Below are positions 24,054-33,724 of a DNA stretch of 64,000 nt, piece by piece. Origin of the DNA: Vanessa cardui (taxonomy: Eukaryota; Arthropoda; Insecta; Lepidoptera; Nymphalidae); assembly GCF_905220365.1 (NCBI RefSeq), contig NC_061130.1, positions 4,161,501 to 4,225,500 of the forward strand. Direction: 5' to 3'. Positions within the stretch are counted from its first letter, which is position 1. The number at the start of each line of letters is the position of its first letter. The notes beneath the pieces are model-generated. The model saw only the letters and a program-made list of their open reading frames with translations. It was not told the origin of the DNA and searched no databases. The position numbers were made by a program, and so were the translations under genes.

Positions 24054-26093
24054 CTATAAGGAACCTGCCAAATTTCAAGTTAGTAGATGTTATAGTTTCC
24101 GAGATTTCGTAATTAATCACTGAGTGGTATTTATTTTTATATGTTATATACATAGATTTAAGGAAAATGTAAAGGCAATGTTATTTCAGAAATTATAAGC
24201 GTTTTTCTTTGATTAATGATCTCGAACCGTATCGAGGAACAAATCTTTCAACAATCATATATTTTTATTGTAGCTAATCATATAATAAGCATAGCATATT
24301 TTAGAGTTTCGTACATAAAAAAGTGGAAATCAATAAATCATGGAATCATAATAGTGGAAAGAAAAATGGAACCCTTGTTTTCCGTCTTGCCATTCAGAAT
24401 CTTCTTCTCAGTAATCCATTGAGGTAACAAATATAATATAATGAAAATCCAAGTTTGAAATTATTTGAGGCAGTAAAAAAATCAAACTTCGAATTCAAAA
24501 CAATTATTTCCCGTTGAACTAGAATCGTGCAAGTTGATGCAAATATAAGAAAAAATCCGAAAACCATACATGTGTTTTTTTTTTATCAAATATGTAGGCA
24601 GATGGGGAAGTAGGCCACGTAGTAGTGGGGAAGTAGGTTAGGTTATGTTAATGGATGACCACATCAGCCATAGATATTAATGTCGCTCATTCCTCGCCCC
24701 TTTGAGTCATGCTCCGCCAGAAACGAATGGAACAACGGACGGTACGCAGCGGACGTGCTGTGAAAGCGATCCGCAGCCTCTCCGTTTCCGTGCTGATGGC
24801 GGCCATCACAGGGTTTTTAGTGAGTACAATCTCACATAACCCGACAATCACCCCCCCCCCCAGGAGTCAGGTACCTATGAAGATTTCCCTGCGTGAAAAA
24901 ATAGGATATCAATGTTGCTAGAAATTGTAATCACAAGAGCAGCAATAAATATAATAGTTGGGTGGAACCAATCCAGAATCACTTAGTAACATAGTCATAC
25001 CATAAAAATAATCATTTTTTCGTGATGGACGAACTAATAACATACTTCCAACTTTGTACGGAACCCTTGGTACACAAATCCGAGTCGAGTCTGTTACACT
25101 TCATTATAATGAGTATGAAAAATGATTTATTTTCTTTCCTGTTTGCCGTGGTAATTATTCTCTGTGCATTTAAGTGTTGTTAAGAAAATCATTAAATAAA
25201 TAAAGATATCTGACGGTTTGTCATTTTATGCAATTGAATATTTTCGTGTTTTCTGAAAAAATATTCAGTATTATTTGTAAAAATTTTAGTAGTACAACAG
25301 TCCTTTACTGAGAAAAAGTTTATAAAAAAAGTGTATCCAATTTAAAATAGCCTTATCTGTTTGGATTTTGCAACAATAAAATATTTGATATAAATTTTCA
25401 TTTTCATGCTCCTCGATATTGCGTTTATTTGTATTGAAATTACGATACATTTAATTATTTTTGTAATGTTTACTTTGATTTTTAGACTTTTATTCATGCT
25501 GGACTTTCTTTTCTCAATTTAAGAGAAAATATTTAAGTCAGCCTAGTCAGTGTACCTCTGAAACTACTGTCAATCTTTTTTTATGTGCCATGAATTATTT
25601 TCTGCTGACCATATCTGACTGCTGATCACGGATAAATAATGTGCAGCTAGCTTTTTTTTTACGTATCTTGTGTCGTATTAATGATTATTATTATTCTATT
25701 TTGCTGCTAAAATAATGGAAACTACGTTGAAACTAATATTCCTGTGTATACATATAAATGATTATCACTTGACATCTATTATAATTATTATTCATTAAAA
25801 ATATTAAACATTTGATCTTAATGTAGCCAGTTAAGTTGCAGTGCTTGTAACAATCGCTTAGCAGTCGAAACTTCATTGAAATCCCTATTCATTACTCCTC
25901 ACCTTTCACTACAAAAGTTAGGTAACTTAGGTAATATGATTTCTCACAGTACATTACTAAACGCGATACAGATATTGAAAGAACAGCTAATAATAATAAT
26001 ATAATAATGATAATAACGAACCCATATTCATAGTCAAAGGCAAACTTGACTGTGATACTTATAACAGTTTTTATATTTGCATTTATGATTTAT
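24054..26093. other. Unassigned DNA
   Basis: There is a somewhat GC-richer patch at 24,650-24,880 ending in a C run (24,851-24,861), and a scrap near 25,055 (TACGGAACCCTTGGTACAC) that matches a repeat also present at about 29.9-30.18 kb. No gene was recognised. Confidence 0.4.
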
Positions 26094-26336
26094 GACGACC
26101 TGCGTGGTCGAGTGGTGTGTACACCGGTGTTCATGGGTTTGCCACTCCGAGGTCCCGGGTTCGATTCCCGGCCGAGTCGATGTAGATTACCATAAGTATT
26201 CTATGTTGTCTTGGGTCTGGGTGTTTGTGGTACCGTCGTTACTTGTGATTTTCCATAACACAAATGTTTAAGCTACTTACATTGGGATCAGAGTAATGTA
26301 TGTGATGTTGTCTCATATTTATTTATTTATTTATCA
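26094..26336 (+). mobile_element. SINE family B copy 4, full length
   Basis: It begins GACGACCTGCGTGGTCGAGT, with a perfect GGGTTCGATTCCCGG B box, the family body, and a (TTTA)n tail at 26,317-26,334. This is the best-preserved family B copy and defines its plus orientation. Confidence 0.9.
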
Positions 26337-26735
26337 ACAAGACATTCGAGGTCGAATGTAAGGTCGTGTAGCTGGTTTTTACAGTTGATACGATTACTTG
26401 CAGGCTCTGGATTGGTACTATTTGTATTCCTGTGTTTTAAAAAGTCTTTGATAACCTTTGCCTGTCACACTGCCAGGGTTTTTACGAGACGAGACAGTGC
26501 TCGAGCTTTACGAGATTGGATAAAATCTTCCAAGGCAACATTGTTTCCAAACTCTTACCTCTAGTAGTTATTGAATGGTACAGGTGCCATTTTAAACAGT
26601 TCTGTAATTGCCCCTCCAACGTCTTTATAGGTCTTAATATAATAACTTAGACGAATCTCGTGCCAGGTACCGAAATCATTCCTTCCATGCTCGTAGTAGA
26701 TATTAGTTCCGCTTCGTCATAATTTACGGAACTGA
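26337..26735 (-). pseudogene. Possible coding relic of unknown origin
   Basis: Minus-strand frames are open in blocks. One block reads NIYYEHGRNDFGTWHEIRLS through KMAPVPFNNY, and a second, after a stop and frame change, reads NVALEDFIQSRKARALSRLV. Together they look protein-like, but I do not recognise the family and chance is not excluded. Confidence 0.25.
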
Positions 26736-26884
26736 GAAAATTTTACTAAACATTAAATGCATATTTTGTATCTTTGTCTATTAAGTAGGGGTAGAACCGG
26801 TTCAAACCGGTTCTGCAACTTTGTGCAATACCGTCTAGCTAGGTACCGTCCTCTCTTTAGTTATTCTATTTGAATTCTGATTGA

Positions 26885-26965
26885 GCTATTGGAAGGGTGA
26901 GTGAGCCAGTTTAATTACAAGCACAAGGGACATAGCGTCTTAGATTCCTCGGATGATAGCGTTCG
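26885..26965 (+). repeat. SINE-like family C, internal fragment
   Basis: AAGGGTGAGTGAGCCAGTTT and ACAAGCACAAGGGACATAG match the middle of family C. Confidence 0.55.
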
Positions 26966-28028
26966 GAAATTGTTAGATACACATACTACTCGTTAAGTAC
27001 CTACACTTCTTATATAACATTACTGTTACATAAGGCAAAATACTTATAAAATTATTAGTATCAGAAATAGATTTTTATGGAGACAAATAACGCAGTGTAA
27101 GTAATACATGTCAAATATTCATTCATTAAATAAATATAACTGAAATCGGAATATCTACAGAGTATACTATTTAAAAAAAAAGTTTGGATACAAACAAAAC
27201 TTATTTTAAAGTGTTATCAAAATAAATTTTTTAATTTTAAACATTTTATATAAAAAGAAAAAAAAAATTCATCACACTTTTTATTTATTTTGTGCTACAT
27301 AGTTCGTTGGGCAATATGTTATTTTGTGAAATATAATCTGATGGTAAGACGCCGAAAGAAATTTGAACTATTCTTTACATTGCCAGTGCGCCACCAATCG
27401 TGGGAACTAAGATGTTGAGGTCTTTGGTTCCAATGGATCTTCCGTTACCCAATAATAATAATTTGCAAGAGTAAAACTGCTTGGCGAATGAATATACGAT
27501 GAATGGTTAGTATGTGCTTGCAGGAAGCTCAGTACAGCCACAGTATAAGAGTTGGGGAATATTTTTACCTCTCTGTAGTAAAAAATGCTTATATTATCTG
27601 TGACAATTAAAAAGGGAGAGATAAAAAGTTCTATGAAAAAATTAGCTCAAATTTGTGTCATTAAAATATTTTATGGCATCACAAACATTCAATGTTAAGG
27701 AAATCATATTATTCAAAATAAACAAGATACTTCTTTTGCAAATTTTGTAGATACGAAGAGTGAGGTATCCCCTGAGAAAACCCGGTTCGGAAATTATTTT
27801 CGTAGATTCAACTCGACACCAATTTAATAACACAAAGTATGGCAAGATTTTTAAATATGAAATTATATTGATATAGAGATCGATCCGATTTTAAATTTAA
27901 CTGAATGATTTTAAATTCAATCTGTATTTTTTTGCAATATAGATAAGCGATCAGGCAAATTAAAGTCATGGTGCGCCTACAAACTACAATACTAAAACGG
28001 TTGTAGAACATCTTGTGATGAGGGTGGT
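26966..28028. other. Unassigned AT-rich DNA
   Basis: A minus-strand family C scrap lies at about 27,340-27,420 (GCCAGTGCGCCACCAATCGT). Otherwise nothing was recognised. Confidence 0.4.
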
Positions 28029-28058
28029 ACCTACCCTATATATATATATAGGGTAGGT
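28029..28058. repeat. 30-bp perfect palindrome
   Basis: ACCTACCC, then a 14-bp TA run, then GGGTAGGT. The sequence equals its own reverse complement across 30 bp and lies beside the T-rich tail of the next SINE. Confidence 0.9.
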
Positions 28059-28061
28059 AGG

Positions 28062-28299
28062 TTTTTTTTTTTTTAAATTTGAGACAACATCACATACATT
28101 ACTCTGGTCCCAATGTAAGTAGCTGTAACACTTGTGTTATGGAAATCAGAAATAACGACGGTACCACAGACACCCAGACCCAAGACGACATAGAAAACTA
28201 ATGATAATCTACACCGACTCGGCCAGGAATCGAACCCGGGACCTCATAGTGGCGTACCCATGAAAACCGGTGTACACACCACTCGACCATGGAGGTCGT
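28062..28299 (-). mobile_element. SINE family B copy 5
   Basis: The poly-T side is at the left. The minus-strand head has CATGGTCGAGTGGTGTGT and GGGTTCGATTCCTGGC. The body is full length. Confidence 0.85.
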
Positions 28300-28813
28300 T
28301 TAAAATAAGGTTTGTTGGTATATTTTTGGAGATTCCTTAAGTTAAGAGTGGGATTACGCTGACTGCTACAAAAGAGGCTGAATACCAGCGCCTCTTTCTA
28401 TTCGGTTTGCATCTGTCGGGCGAACGGTCATTTACGTTTTGTCATATCTTTATCAATTCTTATTTGTTTCAATTTTTAAAGAATTTGTCTCATTTGTTTT
28501 CAAATAATTGTTTATGTTGTAATTATAAATTTTAGTATTTTTTTAGTATTTTTTTTTAATTTAAACCGCTTCTGATTTCTAATAAAAGTAATAAATAAAA
28601 TATATTAATTTTATTTCAAGCAAATATTTTATTCTTCAAAAAGTAATATAAAACGTTACTTATTTCAAATATGGAAAAATAACTTTCAGTATACGATACG
28701 CGGCAAATGTAAATAAACAAAAACAGCAATATCTGTTTCTTTATTTATTCCATTTAACGCTTTTTTATTTACGTACAACGAAAAAGAATAAAAATCTAGA
28801 AATTTTGAAGACC

Positions 28814-29112
28814 TTATTTTTTATGGTATAGGTTGGCGGATGAGATTGTAGGCCACTTAAATGGTAAGTGGTCACCATCACCCATCGACAACGAAACTTT
28901 AAGAAATATTAACTATTTCTTACATCATCAAAGTGCCACAATCTTGGAAACTAAGATGTTATGTCCCTTGTAGTATTAGTAGTAGTTACACTGACTCACT
29001 CACCGTTCAAACCAGTACACAACAATACTGAGTACTGTTATTTGGCGGTAGAATAACTGATGAGTGGGTGGTACTTACCCAGACGGACTTGCACAAAGCC
29101 CTACCACCAAGT
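28814..29112 (-). mobile_element. SINE-like family C, full minus-strand copy
   Basis: The left end TTTTTTATGGTATAGGTTGG is the reverse of the family's CCTATACCATAAAA tail, and the right end is TACCACCAAGT. All internal blocks are present. Confidence 0.8.
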
Positions 29113-29347
29113 AAATTTCTAAACATTCGTTTATTCCTGTACGGAAAAATGTATAATCTGTATATCATATTAACACTATTTGACTCCTGATTAAGTATTC
29201 AAATCGACGTGATCGCTAGATAATAGCTTCTGGTCCGGATTACTAAATTTATTCATAACGATCACACAAATCGATAACGCCTATGCATATTATATAATAA
29301 ACTAGCCATCTGTTTCGGTTTCCCTTTTAACCTTTAAATAAATACAA

Positions 29348-29545
29348 ACATCACTACATAATATAAAAGCAAGTCGCTTTCTCTATCCCTATGTATGCAA
29401 CGGAACGGATTTTGATGCGGTTTTTTTTAAAACATAGTTATTGAAGAGGAAAGTCTATATCTATAATAGGTACAAGAAAAATATAGTAAAGAATAGTTGA
29501 AGAATTGTGTGTGCGAAGTCGGGGCTGGTTGACTACTAGTAACTC
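29348..29545 (-). repeat. Fragment of the repeat at 1-762
   Basis: CACTACATAATATAAAAGC, GATTTTGATGCGG and GCGAAGTCGGGGC match the GC-hairpin end of that repeat. Confidence 0.65.
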
Positions 29546-29889
29546 CTGTTATATCGTCCCAAGTTAAACTCCAGGATTTGAAAACCTACCAAAAAATACC
29601 GCAACAGTTCCTATTGCCTGCTTTGCTGAAATATATAGCAGATTTTTAGTTACCACCGGTTCTGAATAGATTCTAAAGAGAAGAGCCGAGTAACTCAGCC
29701 ACGTTTAGATAGGATTGATAGGTTTGAAAAAAGCTTCAATCGAAAGTGAACGAAAACAGAGTATCAACCATTGCAGCAAAGAGGATTTTTCCTTCACTTA
29801 AATAGAACGCATTCGATTTCAAAAAAAGAATAAACACGTACTCGTATGTTGATCTGGTCTTTGGAACGTATGATGAATGATCTTTTTTC

Positions 29890-30180
29890 ATTCATTATTC
29901 GAAACCTTTTTCAAGGTTCCGAACCCAAAGGGAAAAACGGGGCCCTACTACTAATAGTCCAATGTTCGACTATCAGTATCTCACGAGCTATGATAGTTAG
30001 ACAGTTGAATATTCATAGATAATGTATTTTTATTGTCGTTATAACAACAAACACTAAAAAATATACATAAAATAAACGTTTAAGGGGATTTACTACAAAC
30101 GTTTTATTTGCCATTTTTTAGATAAACGGTACGGAACCTAACTTGCGTAAGTCCTACTCCCACTTAACCAGTTTTTTGCT
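29890..30180 (+). repeat. Interspersed repeat with GGTTCCG/ACGGAACC ends
   Basis: It runs from AAGGTTCCGAACCCAAAGGG to GGTACGGAACCTAACTTGC and a T-rich end. I recognise the pattern as a widespread lepidopteran non-coding repeat but cannot name its class. Confidence 0.55.
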
Positions 30181-31480
30181 ATCGATATATTATTATTATT
30201 TATCTGTTTCGTTGCTGTAGGTAATATTATTTAGCCAAAATGTTTAGAATAAACTTGTTTAACACAACATTTGAAAACAGCTGTTACGTTGAGTTCGATC
30301 CAGAATAAACATGGATAACTTACTTTGATTCATGATAGCTGATAATATATACTTATTATGTATTGAAAAAATATTTAAAAATACACTAAGATGAACTTCT
30401 TGAAGATTTCTATGGTTTCTTTTATTTAATTTATACTTCAGACTAATACATGCCTACTATATACCTACTAATACATGACTAATACTATAAAAATATTACA
30501 ATTTAATACGTAAATACTTTTAATCGGCTATAATATATATCTAAATTTCGTTTGAGTAAATTTTCGTTTTTTTTCTCTAAGACATGTATTTTTCAACAAT
30601 GAATTTATAGAAATAAATATTAATAATAAGTTACAATAAGTATCGGGTCAAGCGATCGCTCTGCCATACTTCGTTTTATTTAATTTCTTTATTAACAATG
30701 AAACATAAATTACAGTGTTTTTAGGATTTTTAATTATATACTTAAGAGATTCCTTTATCCATAAAACTGGCTGGAACAAATAAAAAAAAAAACAAAAGCG
30801 CGCGAAACTGAATTAAGCCGCCATTAATATTTATTTCGATATTGGCGCGACTTGTATATTATTAAAGTATGCATTGTGTTTTATTTTGAGCTTGTTAGCT
30901 TAACTGAGTTAGTAGTTTTCTTCAATATTTATGATTTGTTGATTTTTTTATGTTAAGATAAATTTGGAAGTTTTTTTGTTTTCTTTTTTAATCCTATACG
31001 CTAAATATGTAACATTTCAGACTGATAACGAACTATAGAAATACTACGTAATGAAAACAAAAAAGTTTTGTTTTCCAATTATTGTAAAAATAAAAATGTA
31101 TGTATTATAAATGAGTTGTAGTGATTTTTCGATAGATATTTTGAAAATTCTTCTTGATGAGTTTTCATGTAAAAGTTTAAATTTTTTTCGTTCGCTTCGA
31201 AAACAATTTCACACAATCTGTTATATTAAAAAAATATGCAATATACAAATACATTGTGTTCTACATATTGAAGCTTTGAACATATGAAATCAATATTGCA
31301 TTCATAGTTTTTGCGTAAATACAGAAATTAAAAACAAATACAAAAATGAATTTATATGGTATGCTATTATTAGACTACTATATATATTTAAGGCTTTGCT
31401 CACGTTTTAATGATGGTCGTCCGTTGTAAGACATTAAAGCACATGTCCTTTGTTTTTTGAATTCTATACTTTGGCCATGT
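30181..31480. other. Unassigned AT-rich DNA
   Basis: Very AT-rich with no exon or repeat recognised, upstream of the nested SINE/R1 insertion. Confidence 0.4.
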
Positions 31481-31489
31481 AAGAGTAAC

Positions 31490-31544
31490 AACAACAACAA
31501 CAGCTTGTAAATTTCCCACTGCTGGGCTAAGGCCTCCCGCTGAG
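31490..31544 (-). mobile_element. SINE family A copy 7, left half (split by the R1-clade element)
   Basis: It shows ACAACAACAACAACAGC tail repeats, then TTTCCCACTGCTGGGCTAAG. The direct repeat AAGAGTAAC at 31,481-31,489 returns at 37,212-37,220 beyond the right half, so this was one 5'-truncated SINE before the LINE landed in it. Confidence 0.9.
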
Positions 31545-31834
31545 ATTCAACGTTCGGACGTCTTAGACGGAGGTTGTGTTGAATATTGCGATTAAATATT
31601 ACGACTTGAGGAATTTAAACGACATCTGGCTTGAAAACTGGTTTTCGTTATCTCTGACGTCACATCTCGACTATTTGCTTTGTTTATCGGACACTTGTTT
31701 TGCTTACGGATTGGTTTTGTTGTTGTTAAGTGGTCTTTTTAGATCATATTTATTGTTACAGATTTATGCATTTATATTGATATAAATACATATATTGTTT
31801 GTTTCGTTGTTTTTTATGTTGTTTGTTCTTGGCG

Positions 31835-33724
31835 ATGGAAGTCGATACTGAATTATCGTCCGATGCCCTAATTCGCCGAAAAAGGCCATATGAGGGCCTC
31901 GTTATTTTTAACTCCGATTCCGATACGGAGACGGAGATGAGGATGGCTGCAAAAAGCAAGCCTGCTATTCGCGGCAAAACTACTAAAGGTCGTGGAAGTG
32001 GTCTTGCTCGGGCTAAGGCTGAGCTGAAGGCCAAGGCCAGTGAGGCTAGAGAGGAGGCCTTCGAACGATCGCTTCGTAGTCGAGCGTTTCGAAAGGAACC
32101 TCCTCAGGCTGTTTTGGACTCCGAGGAATCTTCTTCCTCGGATGTCCACACCAAGGATCCCACAAAAATGGGCGCCGAGGAACTTCGCGCACAGGCTGGT
32201 CGAAGCGCAGCCCTCATTTTGGAGGTGGCACAAAAGTCCTCCAATTTAAAAGGAGGATTTGGCAAAAAGCTGAGGGAGTCGGCGGCTGCACTACAGGCCA
32301 TTGTAGATGCCTTAGCGTCTCGGACGGAAGCCGAGGAGACTCGAAAGCTCCGCGCTGATAACGGACGCCTGCGCAAAGAGGTAGACAGCCTCAAGGCCGA
32401 GGTGAAGGCTCACCGTCGCGATTTTGCGGAGATGCGGTCCAAGGTCGCTGTGGTCAATGAGGCATCCACCAGCTCTGCACACGATGCTCGGGCGGTGGAT
32501 AATATAAAAGCCTCAATTATATCGTCGATAGGCGTTATGATCAACGCCCGATTTGCCGAATTGGAGGAACGCCTTCCTCCGGCTAAAATACAGCGCCCAC
32601 CATTAGCTGCTGATAAGAGGCGGGAATCAGCACAGCAAATTGCTGTGTCCCGAGCGCAGGCAGTCAATTCGGCTCCACCGTTGACTTCTGCACCCCTACC
32701 TAAGCGGGTTCCATCAGCTGCCCCACCGGCACCTGTTGCTGGCTGTTCAAGCGCCTCGCTCGTGTCGGAGACAATTCCACCTCAGGTGGTCCAGGAAATG
32801 TCCTGGTCCACTGTAGTTAAAAAGGGGAAGAAGGGGAAACAGGCTCACTCTCCGGCTGGAACAAATGCCACGGTGGCGAACACGGTGCTTAAGACACCTC
32901 AAGCGGCCAAGCCTAAGCTGACTGCTCCTCGTACAGCTGCAGTAGTGGTTACGCTGCAGCCAGAAGCGGAGCAGAAAGGTGTCACATATGCTCAGGTCTT
33001 GGAGCGCGCTGAGCAAGGCATTAAACTGCAAGAACTCGGCATCAATGGAGGGTTAAAAGTCCGACGCTCCGCGACGGGAGCCAGGGTGCTGGAGCTGCCG
33101 AGAGCACAGTCGGACCAGGCCGAAAAACTAGCCGATAAGCTCCGCACAGTGTTGGATGGGGTGGCCAGCGTCGTTCATCCCGTAAAAAAAGTGGACATTA
33201 AGGTGACGGGGCTAGATGACTCCGTCACCAAAGATAAGATTATCGCCGCAGTCGCCCGCGAGGGGAATTGTGCCCCTGAAGACCTAAGATGTGGAGAGAT
33301 TGCACGTGGGCCCGGTTACATGGGTATGGTCCGCGTGGCATGTCCAATAGCTGCGGCAAAGAAACTGTCTGACGCCGGTCGTCTCTTGGTTGGGTGGAGC
33401 TCGGCCAGGGTATGCGTGCTAGAGCAGCGCCCTTTGCGCTGCTACAAGTGCATGGGCCTTGGCCATACTAGGATATTATGCCCATTCAATGCGGATCGAG
33501 GTAACCTTTGCTTCCGGTGCGGCGTTGAAGGTCATAAATCGGCTGAATGCACCGGGAACCTGCGCTGCGCGGTGTGCGCAGAAGCCGGGAAGCCCTCCGG
33601 GCACGTGATGGGGTCGAAAGAATGTAACCCCCCCATCACGAAAGGTAAGGTGGTCCTCGCTACCCAGACCACCAACAACGTCGGACGGCGCCAGGCCGAG
33701 GAGGAAGCTGCAATGTCAACATGA
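31835..33724 (+). CDS. R1-clade LINE ORF1, gag-like nucleic-acid-binding protein
   Basis: 629 residues from the first in-frame ATG; the frame is open a little further upstream but only from TTG. The N-terminal half is charged, with a likely coiled coil around residues 165-210 (RKLRADNGRLRKEVDSLKAE). The middle is Pro/Ala-rich. Near the C-terminus are three zinc knuckles: C536-C539-H544-C549, C559-C562-H567-C572 and C578-C581-H590-C597. In this family ORF1 protein coats the element RNA into a ribonucleoprotein and helps deliver it to the target; that role is inferred from the family. The stop codon overlaps the ORF2 start as ATGA (33,721-33,724), which suggests that ORF2 translation is coupled to ORF1 termination. 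The ORF is intact, without stops or frameshifts. Confidence 0.9.
   Translation: MEVDTELSSDALIRRKRPYEGLVIFNSDSDTETEMRMAAKSKPAIRGKTTKGRGSGLARAKAELKAKASEAREEAFERSLRSRAFRKEPPQAVLDSEESSSSDVHTKDPTKMGAEELRAQAGRSAALILEVAQKSSNLKGGFGKKLRESAAALQAIVDALASRTEAEETRKLRADNGRLRKEVDSLKAEVKAHRRDFAEMRSKVAVVNEASTSSAHDARAVDNIKASIISSIGVMINARFAELEERLPPAKIQRPPLAADKRRESAQQIAVSRAQAVNSAPPLTSAPLPKRVPSAAPPAPVAGCSSASLVSETIPPQVVQEMSWSTVVKKGKKGKQAHSPAGTNATVANTVLKTPQAAKPKLTAPRTAAVVVTLQPEAEQKGVTYAQVLERAEQGIKLQELGINGGLKVRRSATGARVLELPRAQSDQAEKLADKLRTVLDGVASVVHPVKKVDIKVTGLDDSVTKDKIIAAVAREGNCAPEDLRCGEIARGPGYMGMVRVACPIAAAKKLSDAGRLLVGWSSARVCVLEQRPLRCYKCMGLGHTRILCPFNADRGNLCFRCGVEGHKSAECTGNLRCAVCAEAGKPSGHVMGSKECNPPITKGKVVLATQTTNNVGRRQAEEEAAMST

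Noticed and set aside
24709..24921. 70-codon ORF with basic N-terminus
   Set aside because: No homology recognised, it crosses a C homopolymer, and it lacks exon context.
26094..26190. tRNA gene, because of perfect A-box-like and B-box sequences
   Set aside because: The head is followed by a repeated SINE body and tail, recurs at five other places and does not close as a cloverleaf.
31487..31503. ACA-repeat run as part of a CRISPR-like array
   Set aside because: It is the simple-repeat tail of a SINE; there are no spacers or regular repeats.
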